Of a stretch of DNA of 35,792 nucleotides, positions 15,310 through 22,929 are shown piece by piece; the first letter of the stretch is position 1, and each line of letters starts with the position of its first letter. The DNA comes from an uncultured Acidobacteriia bacterium (GTDB taxonomy: Bacteria; Acidobacteriota; Terriglobia; Bryobacterales; Bryobacteraceae): NCBI GenBank assembly GCA_903909435.1, contig CAIVVT010000100.1, positions 1 to 35,792 of the forward strand, read 5' to 3'. Made by a program: the position numbers and the translations under genes. The notes below the pieces were generated by a model that was not told the origin of the DNA, did no database searches, and was given only the letters and a program-made list of their open reading frames with translations.

Positions 15310-16098
15310 ATGACACTGGCGGTTCCGGACATCCTGGCTCGAATTGTCGAGGTGAAGCGCGTCGAAGTCGCCGCGAAGCTCAAACTGCGCAAGGGCTTGG
15401 AGCGCAACGCCGAGTCGCAGCGCGGGCAGCGGCGCGGCTTCCGCAAGGCGCTCGAGGCGGTGACTCCCGCAATCATCTCGGAGATCAAGAAGGCCAGCCC
15501 GAGCAAAGGATTGCTCGCCGCCGACTTCAATCCCTCGAAGCAAGCCCAACAGTATTTCGCGGGTGGGGCCTCGGCGCTCAGCGTGTTGACCGACAAGCAG
15601 TTCTTCCAGGGGTCGCTGAACGATTTGAAGATCGCCCGCGCCTCGGCCGCGCTGCCGGTGCTGCGCAAGGACTTCACCATCCACGAGATCGACGTCGTGG
15701 AGGCCGCCGCATCGGGAGCCGACGCGATCCTGCTGATTACCGCCATTCTGTCGCGCGCCGAGATCGCCGCACTCCAGCAACTGGCGTGGGACTACGGCAT
15801 GGATGCGCTGGTCGAGGTACACGACGACGCGGAGTTGGATGTCGCACTCGCAGCAGGCGCGCAGATCGTCGGCGTGAACAACCGCAACCTGCGCACATTT
15901 GAACTGTCGCTGGAAACCTCGGAGCGACTGGCGGCGAAGATGCCGGCGGAGGTTTTGAAAGTCACCGAGAGCAGGATTCACTCCCGCGCCGATGTCGAGC
16001 GGTTGATGGGATGCGGGTTCCAGGCATTTCTGGTGGGTGAGCACCTGATGAAATCGGGCGATCCGAGTGCGGCGTTGAAGGCGCTGACCGGGCGATGA
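15310..16098 (+). CDS. trpC: indole-3-glycerol phosphate synthase
   Basis: A 262-residue TIM barrel that closes CdRP to indole-3-glycerol phosphate in tryptophan synthesis. Motifs are complete: ISEIKKASPSKG with the substrate-binding lysine, SVLTDKQFFQGS, PVLRKDFTIHEIDVVEA with the catalytic Lys, ALVEVHDDAELD, GVNNRNLRTF and the phosphate-binding ESRIHSRADVERL and FLVGEHLM. The start at 15310 is chosen over ATG 15292 because AAGGA (15298-15302) lies 7 bases before it and falls inside the longer version. It heads the seven-gene aromatic operon seen here; trpE, trpG and trpD are not in the window. Its stop overlaps trpF by 4 bases. Confidence 0.96.
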   Translation: MTLAVPDILARIVEVKRVEVAAKLKLRKGLERNAESQRGQRRGFRKALEAVTPAIISEIKKASPSKGLLAADFNPSKQAQQYFAGGASALSVLTDKQFFQGSLNDLKIARASAALPVLRKDFTIHEIDVVEAAASGADAILLITAILSRAEIAALQQLAWDYGMDALVEVHDDAELDVALAAGAQIVGVNNRNLRTFELSLETSERLAAKMPAEVLKVTESRIHSRADVERLMGCGFQAFLVGEHLMKSGDPSAALKALTGR

Positions 16099-16697
16099 GC
16101 CGGGTGCTGGTGAAGATTTGCGGGATCACCTGCGTCGAGGACGCCCTGGCGGCAGTCGAGGCGGGTGCCGACGCTTTGGGGTTTAATTTCTTCCCCGGCA
16201 GTCCGCGCTGCATCACCGTAGAAAAGGCCGTCGAAATCACGGCTGGAGTCCCGCAAAACACTGTGAAAGCCGGTGTCTTTGTGGATACTCCACCGGAGGA
16301 AATCGCCCGTACGGTGCGGGCGGCGGGGCTGGACGTGGCCCAGGTGCACGGTGAAGCGCGCGGGTTGACGGTCCGTTTCTGGCAGGCGCTGGCGGCCGGA
16401 CCGGGCCTCGAAGAGCGTACGCGGACCAGTGCGGCGGAGGCGTTCCTGATCGACACGCCAGCCGGAGCCCAGCGCGGCGGCACCGGACGCGTCTTCGACT
16501 GGGGCCTGGTTGAAGGCCTCCCGGGGAAGATCATCCTGGCTGGCGGACTGGGGCCGGACAACGTGGCGGAGGCCATCCGGCAGGTGCGGCCGTGGGGCGT
16601 GGACGCCTGTTCGAGAATCGAAAGCGCGCCGGGCCGAAAGGACGCCGCGAAGGTGCGAGCATTGATAAAAGCGGTGCGAGAGGCAGAGGGATCATGA
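16095..16697 (+). CDS. trpF: phosphoribosylanthranilate isomerase
   Basis: A 200-residue TIM barrel converting PRA to CdRP. VKICGIT carries the catalytic Cys, VFVD and VAQVHGE follow, FLIDT carries the catalytic Asp, and [14 protein letters not shown] is the phosphate loop. The last conserved motif, normally GVD-[VF]-[NS]-S-[GA]-[VI]-E, reads GVDACSRIE, so an Arg replaces the small residue near the second phosphate-binding loop; this is unusual but the remaining active site is intact. Starts with ATGA overlap on trpC and ends with ATGA overlap on trpB, implying coupled translation. Confidence 0.94.
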   Translation: MSRVLVKICGITCVEDALAAVEAGADALGFNFFPGSPRCITVEKAVEITAGVPQNTVKAGVFVDTPPEEIARTVRAAGLDVAQVHGEARGLTVRFWQALAAGPGLEERTRTSAAEAFLIDTPAGAQRGGTGRVFDWGLVEGLPGKIILAGGLGPDNVAEAIRQVRPWGVDACSRIESAPGRKDAAKVRALIKAVREAEGS

Positions 16698-17902
16698 GCA
16701 GTCCACGAACGCCCGATGCGGGCGGGCATTTCGGTCCATACGGCGGCAGGTACGTGCCCGAGACTTTGATGGCTCCGCTCGAAGAGTTGGAGCGCGCGTA
16801 CTACGAAGCACGGCAGGATCCGGCGTTTCAGGCTGAACTGGTGGATCTGTTGGCGAACTACGCCGGCCGCCCCACGCCGCTGTACGAAGCCAAGCGGCTG
16901 AGCGAGCAACTGGGCGGGGCTCGTATCTTCATCAAACGCGAGGACTTGCTGCACACCGGCGCGCACAAGATCAACAATTGCCTGGGGCAGATTCTGCTGG
17001 CCCGCCGCATGGGCAAGCGCCGCATTATCGCCGAGACCGGCGCGGGCCAGCACGGCGTGGCTACGGCTACGGTGTGCGCACTGTTCGGCCTGGACTGCAC
17101 GGTTTACATGGGCGACGAGGACATGCGGCGGCAGCGGCTGAACGTGTTCCGCATGAGGCTGTTGGGCGCCAAGGTGGTCGCGGTCCACAGCGGCAGCAAG
17201 ACGCTGAAGGACGCCGTCAGCGAGGCCATGCGCGACTGGGTCACGAACGTCGATTCGACGCATTACCTGCTGGGCTCGGCGCTGGGCGCGCACCCGTATC
17301 CGATGATGGTGCGCGACTTCCACCGCTGCACCGGCGACGAGGCGCGCAGGCAGATGCTAGAACGGATCGGGCGGCTGCCGGATACGATCTTCGCCTGCGT
17401 GGGCGGGGGATCGAACGCGATTGGAATCTTCACGGCATTCCTCGACGACGCGGAAGTGAAACTGGTGGGCATCGAGGCGGGCGGGCGGGGCGCCAAACTG
17501 GGCCAGCACGCGGCTCGACTCTCGGGCGGGCGGCCGGGCGTGCTGCAGGGGGCCTATAGCTATCTGCTGCAGGATGGCGACGGGCAGGTGTCGCTGACGC
17601 ACTCGATTTCGGCGGGGCTGGACTACGCGCTGATCGGTCCCGAACACGCCTACCTGCACGACCAGGGGCGGGCGGAATACTTGTCGGCGCGCGACGACGA
17701 AGCATTGGCAGCCGCAACGAGACTGGCTCGCACGGAGGGGATCATTCCAGCCCTGGAGTCGGCCCACGCCGTGGCCGAGGCGATCCGGCAAGCACCCGAC
17801 GCCAAGGGCAAGGTATTCCTGGTAAACCTGTCGGGACGCGGGGACAAGGACACGGACATCTACCGCGAGAATCTGCCGGAATTGGATAGTCCGGAGGGCT
17901 AA
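16694..17902 (+). CDS. trpB: tryptophan synthase beta chain
   Basis: A 402-residue PLP enzyme joining indole and serine. [14 protein letters not shown] is the usual opening; [14 protein letters not shown] contains the PLP-binding lysine; [13 protein letters not shown] binds the serine carboxylate; [10 protein letters not shown] binds the PLP phosphate; GIEAGGRG and [19 protein letters not shown] complete the site (the last is YPGVGPEHA in most relatives). It forms a channelled alpha2-beta2 complex with TrpA, encoded 16 bases downstream. Start is ATG 16694 within the trpF stop (ATGA); the open frame upstream lies over trpF and is a shadow. Confidence 0.97.
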   Translation: MSSPRTPDAGGHFGPYGGRYVPETLMAPLEELERAYYEARQDPAFQAELVDLLANYAGRPTPLYEAKRLSEQLGGARIFIKREDLLHTGAHKINNCLGQILLARRMGKRRIIAETGAGQHGVATATVCALFGLDCTVYMGDEDMRRQRLNVFRMRLLGAKVVAVHSGSKTLKDAVSEAMRDWVTNVDSTHYLLGSALGAHPYPMMVRDFHRCTGDEARRQMLERIGRLPDTIFACVGGGSNAIGIFTAFLDDAEVKLVGIEAGGRGAKLGQHAARLSGGRPGVLQGAYSYLLQDGDGQVSLTHSISAGLDYALIGPEHAYLHDQGRAEYLSARDDEALAAATRLARTEGIIPALESAHAVAEAIRQAPDAKGKVFLVNLSGRGDKDTDIYRENLPELDSPEG

Positions 17903-17918
17903 GGGGTTGGGGACAAGG

Positions 17919-18719
17919 ATGGAAAGCAGTCAACGCATCGCACGGCGATTTGCGGAGTGCAAGAGCGCGGGGCGGCCGGCGCTGGTGGCGTACCTGACGG
18001 CGGGCGACCCTTCGCCGGAGCGCACGCCTGGCCTGGTGCTGGCGCTCGAAAGGGGCGGGGCGGACATCCTGGAATTGGGTGTACCCTTCTCCGACCCGAT
18101 CGCCGACGGGCCGGTGATCCAGGAAGCCTCGGACCGGGCGTTGAAGGCGGGCACCAGCGTCGCCAAAGTGCTTGAAATCGCACGCGCCATCCGCCAGCGC
18201 AGCGAGATTCCCTTGGTCCTGTTCAGCTATCTGAACCCGCTGCTGAGCTACGGCTTCTCCCAGTTGGCCAGCGACGCCCGCGAGAGCGGGATCGACGGCG
18301 TGCTGCTGACCGACGTGAGCGTGGAAGAGGCGGGCGAGCCGGTGAGTCAACTGCGCGCGCACGGCCTGGATACGATCTTCCTGGCGGCCCCGACCAGCAC
18401 CGAGCGGCGGCTGAAACTGGTGGCGGAGTATTCGAGCGGGTTCGTCTATGTGGTGTCGAGAACCGGCGTGACGGGCGAGCGGTCTTCGCTGGCGGCGAAC
18501 GTCGAACCGCTGTGCACCCGGCTGCGAGCCTTGACGGACAAGCCGCTGGCGGTGGGTTTCGGCGTCTCGAAACGCGAGCACGTGCAGGCGCTGGGCGAGT
18601 ACGCCGACGGCGCGGTGGTGGGAAGCGCGATCATGCGGATAGTGGACGGGCATCCGGATGCCGAAATCGAAGCGCGGCTGGAAGCCTTCCTGGCCGACCT
18701 GACTGGCGGCCAGCCGTGA
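17919..18719 (+). CDS. trpA: tryptophan synthase alpha chain
   Basis: A 266-residue TIM barrel releasing indole from indole-3-glycerol phosphate. ADILELGVPFSDPIADGPVIQ supplies the catalytic Glu (equivalent to E49) and Asp (D60). FVYVVSRTGVTGER is the loop-6 motif with the phosphate-contacting residues, and VGFGVSKREHV is the next phosphate loop. ATG 17919 begins family homology; a TTG at 17907 would add four residues. Its stop overlaps the GTG of aroQ (GTGA), so trpA and the chorismate mutase are likely coupled. Confidence 0.96.
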   Translation: MESSQRIARRFAECKSAGRPALVAYLTAGDPSPERTPGLVLALERGGADILELGVPFSDPIADGPVIQEASDRALKAGTSVAKVLEIARAIRQRSEIPLVLFSYLNPLLSYGFSQLASDARESGIDGVLLTDVSVEEAGEPVSQLRAHGLDTIFLAAPTSTERRLKLVAEYSSGFVYVVSRTGVTGERSSLAANVEPLCTRLRALTDKPLAVGFGVSKREHVQALGEYADGAVVGSAIMRIVDGHPDAEIEARLEAFLADLTGGQP

Positions 18720-19066
18720 GCCCGGAGCAGGCGCAGGCGGCGCTCGACGAATTGCGGGCAGCCATCGACGAGGTGGACCTGAAGCTGCTGGCGCTGTTCA
18801 ACGAACGGGCCAACGTGGCGGGCCAGATCGGCGACATCAAGCGCGCCGCCGCGCTGCCGATTTACGAACCGAAGCGCGAAGAACTGGTGTTCAAGAACGT
18901 CACGGAGAACAACCGGGGACCGCTGCCAAACGACGCAATTCGCCGGCTCTACGAACGCATCGTGGACGAGATGCGCACGCTGCAGCGCGAGCGTATGAAA
19001 CGGGCTCAGGCGCAACTTCAGCAAGAAGCTCAAGCCGAAGCCCAGGCCAAGGGAGAGAACCTGTGA
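18716..19066 (+). CDS. aroQ: chorismate mutase, AroQ class
   Basis: A 116-residue all-helical protein. LDELRAAIDEVDLKLLALFNERANVAGQI is split into the two conserved segments with both active-site arginines; DIKR gives the catalytic lysine, PIYEPKREELV the next Arg, and IVDEMRTLQ the end of helix 3. It turns chorismate into prephenate. The last 30 residues are Gln/Ala/Glu-rich and probably continue helix 3 as a tail. The GTG start overlaps the trpA stop, and its own stop overlaps the GTG of the DAHP-synthase-like gene. In several Gram-positive bacteria an AroQ domain is fused to this same DAHP synthase class, so physical association with the next product is plausible. Confidence 0.93.
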   Translation: MSPEQAQAALDELRAAIDEVDLKLLALFNERANVAGQIGDIKRAAALPIYEPKREELVFKNVTENNRGPLPNDAIRRLYERIVDEMRTLQRERMKRAQAQLQQEAQAEAQAKGENL

Positions 19067-20076
19067 TCATCATCATGGAGCGGGGCGCCACCGAGGAGCA
19101 GGTCGAGAACGTCATCGAGAAGCTGGTGGATCTGGGGTTCACCATCCACCGGTCCACCGGAGCGGTCCACACGGTACTAGGGGCCGTGGGTCCGAACGAG
19201 GACTTCGAACCGTCCGAGTTTGAAGTGCTGCCGGGGGTGAAGGAATGCCACCGCGTGATCGCACCCTACAAGCTGGCGAACCGGGCGTTCCGGCCGGACG
19301 GCACCGTGGTGCGGATCGGCGGCGTGGAAATCGGCGGCAAACGCGTCGTGGTGATGGCGGGGCCGAGCAGCGTCGATAACGCAACGCAGATCGAGCGTTC
19401 GGCGGAGGCCGTGGCCAAGTCCGGTGCCAGATTCCTGCGGGCCGGCGCGTATAAGCAGCGCATGTCGCCCTACGTGTTCCAGGGCCTGAGCGAGAACCTG
19501 TTGAAGGCTCTGCAGAAGGCGGCGGAGCGCAACGGACTGCTGACGGTGAGCGAGATTGTGGACGCCTCGCAAGCGCCGTTGATGGAGCAGTACGTGGACC
19601 TGCTGCTGGTGGGTTCGCGCAACATGCAGAACTACGGACTGCTGGGCGAGTTGGGAAAGCGGCGGCGTCCGGTGATGATCAAGCGCGGCGTGGGCGCGAC
19701 GGTGGAAGAGTTGCTGGTGTCGGCGGATTACATTCTGTCGGGCGGTAACTACGACGTGATCGTGTGCGAGCGCGGGATCCGGACGTTCGAGACCTCGACG
19801 CCTTACACCTTCGATGTCGGGTCGATTCCGGCGGTGAAGAAGCTGTCGCACCTGCCGATTCTGGGGGACGCTTCGCGCGGCGCGGGGCGGCGCGACAAGG
19901 TTGCGGCGCTGGCGCGGGCGGCCATCGCGGCGGGCGCGGACGGGCTGCTGCTCGACGTGCACCCGGATCCCGAAAGCGTGCTGGGCGAGGGTTCGCAATC
20001 GCTAAATCCGGCTCAACTCGAGGAGTTGATGGTGCAGTTGAAGATCATCGCGCCGGCCGTGGGACGGCAGTTGTAA
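19063..20076 (+). CDS. DAHP-synthase-like protein lacking the canonical metal ligands
   Basis: A 337-residue protein collinear with Thermotoga-type (class I-beta) DAHP synthase: an N-terminal ferredoxin-like regulatory domain (about 1-65), then a TIM barrel with VGSRNMQNYGLL, VMIKRGVGAT and VCERGIRTFE conserved. The four metal ligands are all changed: the Cys of GPCSVE is Ser102, the His of DPSH is Arg272, the Glu of VEVHP is Asp298, the Asp of LSDG is Glu309. The substrate motif KPRTS reads KQRMS (131-135). In working enzymes these residues hold the divalent metal for joining PEP and erythrose 4-phosphate, so normal activity is doubtful. It may be an allosteric partner of AroQ (coupled by GTGA) or catalyse something else. 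Reading frame and other family positions are well kept. Confidence 0.9.
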   Translation: MIIIMERGATEEQVENVIEKLVDLGFTIHRSTGAVHTVLGAVGPNEDFEPSEFEVLPGVKECHRVIAPYKLANRAFRPDGTVVRIGGVEIGGKRVVVMAGPSSVDNATQIERSAEAVAKSGARFLRAGAYKQRMSPYVFQGLSENLLKALQKAAERNGLLTVSEIVDASQAPLMEQYVDLLLVGSRNMQNYGLLGELGKRRRPVMIKRGVGATVEELLVSADYILSGGNYDVIVCERGIRTFETSTPYTFDVGSIPAVKKLSHLPILGDASRGAGRRDKVAALARAAIAAGADGLLLDVHPDPESVLGEGSQSLNPAQLEELMVQLKIIAPAVGRQL

Positions 20077-20216
20077 CGGAGCCGCGACCGTAAGGGAGTG
20101 GTGGTATCAACCGGACTCGTTGTCTTGTGACTGGGGTTGATCTTCGGCTGGCTTGAGTGGGAGTGGGCTAGATGCGTCGTAGCAATGCTACCGCTCCCTA
20201 ATGGTCGCGGCTCCGT
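20076..20216. repeat. composite palindromic intergenic element
   Basis: Outer arms ACGGAGCCGCGACC (20076-20089) and its exact complement (20203-20216) are followed inward by AGGGAG 20093-20098 / CTCCCT 20194-20199. Inside, ATCAACC 20106-20112 pairs with GGTTGAT 20135-20141, and GTAGCA 20179-20184 with TGCTAC 20186-20191. The left arm begins on the last base of the upstream stop codon. It lies inside the aromatic operon, before tyrA. Confidence 0.8.
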
Positions 20217-20246
20217 CCAGAACGGAGCAGGTAGGTAGATGAATCC

Positions 20247-21092
20247 ATGAATACGGTAGCAATAGCGGGTGTCGGGTTGATCGGCGGCTCCTTCGGTCTG
20301 GCGCTGCGGGCGGCCGGGTTCGGCGGCAGAATCGTGGGCGTCAGCCGGCCGGGGACCGTCCGCAAAGCGATGGATCGAGGCGCGATCGATGCGGGCGTGA
20401 GCCTGGAAGAGGCGGCGGCCGAGGCCGACCTGCTGTTCCTGTCCCAGCCCGTCTCGATCATTCTGGAGACGCTCGAAAAGTTGGGCGGGAAGCTGAAGCC
20501 GGGCGCGCTGGTGACCGACGCCGGCAGCACGAAACGGCGCATCTGCGAGTGTGGCGTCAAGCAACTGGGCGCCGGCGGCTTCCTGGGCGGTCATCCGATG
20601 GCGGGCAAAGAGACCACGGGGGTGGAGGCCGCCGAAGCGGAACTGTTCCGCGGCAGGCCGTGGCTGGTCACCCCGTGCGTCGCGGAGAACATGGGTAGCG
20701 CGCCATCTCCCGAGTTGCTGATGTGGCTGAAGCGGATCGGCGCGCGCACCGTGATCTGCACCCCGGAAGACCACGACCGGTGGGTGGCGAGGTCGTCGCA
20801 CCTGCCGCAGATGCTCTCCACCACGCTGGCGGAGTGGTTGGGGGGGCGCGAGGACCGGGAGGCCATCCTGGGAGCCGCCGGGCCCGGACTGGGCAGCATG
20901 ACGCGGCTGGCGCAGAGTTCCTGGGAGATCTGGAGGGACATCCTGGCCACGAACGGGGACTATATCGCCGAGGCGCTGCGCGAGTTTCACGCGGAGTTGG
21001 ACCAGACGACCGGCACGCTGGCCAGCGGCTCGCTCGAAGCCACATTTCACGCGGGTGCGGACTTCGCCGCCCGGGTGCGTAAGGGTAAGTAG
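20247..21092 (+). CDS. tyrA: prephenate (or arogenate) dehydrogenase
   Basis: A 281-residue oxidoreductase making 4-hydroxyphenylpyruvate or tyrosine from prephenate/arogenate. VAIAGVGLIGGSFGLAL is the NAD(P) dinucleotide fold; VTDAGSTK and GGHPMAGKETTGVEAA hold the catalytic His and substrate contacts; SHLPQMLSTTLA and GPGLGSMTRLA belong to the helical C-terminal domain. No ACT or chorismate mutase domain is attached; the mutase is the separate aroQ three genes upstream. It is separated from the DAHP-synthase-like gene by 170 bases containing a palindromic element, so it may be expressed at a lower or differently controlled level than the tightly overlapped genes before it. Confidence 0.95.
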   Translation: MNTVAIAGVGLIGGSFGLALRAAGFGGRIVGVSRPGTVRKAMDRGAIDAGVSLEEAAAEADLLFLSQPVSIILETLEKLGGKLKPGALVTDAGSTKRRICECGVKQLGAGGFLGGHPMAGKETTGVEAAEAELFRGRPWLVTPCVAENMGSAPSPELLMWLKRIGARTVICTPEDHDRWVARSSHLPQMLSTTLAEWLGGREDREAILGAAGPGLGSMTRLAQSSWEIWRDILATNGDYIAEALREFHAELDQTTGTLASGSLEATFHAGADFAARVRKGK

Positions 21093-21171
21093 CTGGGGCC
21101 GAACCGGGGCGCGCGCTTCCTGCTGCGACAACTCGAGGCGTCCATCGCCAACCCGATTGAGAGTTCCGGAT

Positions 21172-21207
21172 GGCCGATTGGCAATCGGCCGCAGCTTACC
21201 AAGCTGC
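21172..21207. repeat. tandem hairpins in the tyrA-GH51 gap
   Basis: GGCCGATTG 21172-21180 pairs with CAATCGGCC 21182-21190, and GCAGCTT 21191-21197 pairs with AAGCTGC 21201-21207. The centres read TTGGCAA and TTACCAA, reverse-complement variants of one word. It is followed by CCCCAC, also present in the elements at 13.7 and 25.5 kb. The rest of the 230-base gap shows no gene. Confidence 0.75.
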
Positions 21208-21322
21208 CCCACAACGGCGGCATCGCCGCGGCGTCCAACTGCATGTCGTCGAGTACCGGCGCTGTTGGTTTTTCCCGCACTGGCGTCTGTGATAGGCTAA
21301 CCTCGCATCTGCTGTCACTCCC

Positions 21323-22924
21323 ATGATTAGACGAGACTTCCTTCACACTGCCCTGGGGGCTGCGGCCCTCGCTGCCCTGCCCCGCGCTTCCGCGGCATCG
21401 CGCGCCTACATCGATCTCGACCCGACGCGACCGGGCGCGACGATCTCGCCGCTGATGCACGGTCATTTCATCGAGCACCTGGGCGGCGTGATCTACGACG
21501 GCGTATGGGTGGGCGAGGATAGCCGCATCCCCAACGTGGGGGGTATCCGCAAGGCCCTGGTGGACGCGCTGAAGCCGCTGCACCCGCCCGTGATCCGCTG
21601 GCCCGGCGGCTGCTTTGCCGACTCCTATAACTGGCGCGACGGCGTCGGCCCGCGCGCCTCAAGGCCGACGCGGACCAACTTCTGGATGGACGTCGAAGGC
21701 CTCGCCAAGCAGGCCGGCGGCCCGCAGAAGTTCGAGCCGAATGCGTTCGGCACCAACGAATTCATGCGGCTGTGCCGGATGACCGGCGCGGAACCGTACT
21801 TCGCGGGCAACGTGCGCAGCCTGCCAGCCAAAGATTTCTACGAGTGGATCGACTACTGCAACGCGCCAGCGGGCTCGACTACGCTGGCCAAACTGCGCGA
21901 GCAGACCGGCGACCACGACCCGTTCAACGTCCACTTCTGGGGCGTAGGCAACGAGAGTTGGGGCTGCGGTGGGGAAATGACGCCCGAGGAATACTCGACG
22001 GCCTTCCGGCGCTACACGGCCTGGACGCCGGGCATGGGCGTACCTTTGAACTTCATCGCCTCGGGGCCGAACGGCGATGAAATCGAGTGGACACAGCGTT
22101 TCTTCGCCGCGCTGGCAGCCAAGAACAAAGACCTGGTGGAGCGGGTCTGGGGCTGGGCGCTGCACTACTACTGCGGGACGGCCGGCGAGTCGCCGATCGA
22201 ATTCAGCAACGACGAGTGGTACGAACTGCTGGCCAAGGCCAACCGCATGGAGTCGATCATCGAGCGGCACTGGGGCGCCCTCGGGATCAACGATCCCAAG
22301 CACCACGTAAAGCTGGCCGTGGACGAGTGGGGCGCGTGGCACAACGTCGGCACCGAGCCGCACCCGGCCTACATCTTCGCCCAGCAATCCTCGATGCGCG
22401 ACGCGCTGGTTTCCGGCCTGACGCTCGACACCTTCCAGCGCCATCCCGAGAAGGTTGGCATGGCCAACGCGGCGCAGTTGATCAACTGCCTGCACGGCCT
22501 GTTCCTGGCCTACGAGGACAAGTTCACGGTCACGCCCAACTATCACGTCTTCGCCATGTACGCCGCGCATCAGGGCGCCGCGAAAGTGGCCGCCCAGATC
22601 GACACGGAATTCCGTAGCGTGGCGGGGCAGGTCCCGCTGCCGGAACTGAGCGGATCGGCGTCGATCGCTAACAAGACCTTGACGTTAACGCTGGTCAATA
22701 CCCGGCACGACGCCCAGATGGAGAGAACGATCCGGCTGCGCGGTGCGTCTGCTAAATCAGTGAAGGCGACGATCCTGGCGAACTCCGACCTGCATGCGCA
22801 CAACACGTTCGAAGCGCCGCGTACCGTGGAGCCGCGCAGCGAGACGCTGACCGCTTCCGGTGCGGAGTTCACCGTGCGGATCGCACCCGCCTCAGTGACG
22901 AAGCTGGAAATTGAGCTGGTTTGA
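21323..22924 (+). CDS. exported GH51 alpha-L-arabinofuranosidase
   Basis: A 533-residue glycosidase with an export leader that has an arginine pair (MIRRDFLHTALGAAALAALP, cut after about residue 24). MHGHFIEHLGGVIYDGVW and VIRWPGGCFADSYNWRDGVG are strong GH51 motifs. The acid/base Glu211 is in GVGNESWG and the nucleophile Glu335 in AVDEWGAWHN. A beta-sandwich domain follows (about 400-533). It should release arabinofuranosyl residues from plant arabinan or arabinoxylan outside the cytoplasm; many GH51 enzymes are cytoplasmic, so the leader is notable. It is followed closely by two more genes on the same strand, likely one transcript. Confidence 0.93.
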   Translation: MIRRDFLHTALGAAALAALPRASAASRAYIDLDPTRPGATISPLMHGHFIEHLGGVIYDGVWVGEDSRIPNVGGIRKALVDALKPLHPPVIRWPGGCFADSYNWRDGVGPRASRPTRTNFWMDVEGLAKQAGGPQKFEPNAFGTNEFMRLCRMTGAEPYFAGNVRSLPAKDFYEWIDYCNAPAGSTTLAKLREQTGDHDPFNVHFWGVGNESWGCGGEMTPEEYSTAFRRYTAWTPGMGVPLNFIASGPNGDEIEWTQRFFAALAAKNKDLVERVWGWALHYYCGTAGESPIEFSNDEWYELLAKANRMESIIERHWGALGINDPKHHVKLAVDEWGAWHNVGTEPHPAYIFAQQSSMRDALVSGLTLDTFQRHPEKVGMANAAQLINCLHGLFLAYEDKFTVTPNYHVFAMYAAHQGAAKVAAQIDTEFRSVAGQVPLPELSGSASIANKTLTLTLVNTRHDAQMERTIRLRGASAKSVKATILANSDLHAHNTFEAPRTVEPRSETLTASGAEFTVRIAPASVTKLEIELV

Positions 22925-22929
22925 GGCTA

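Noticed and set aside
12085-16044. A 1319-codon open frame on the minus strand opposite the sulfatase-fold, MFS and trpC genes
   Set aside because: It lies antisense to three clear genes with family motifs, is Arg/Gln/His-rich without recognisable domains, and its length is explained by GC-rich codon bias removing stops in that frame.
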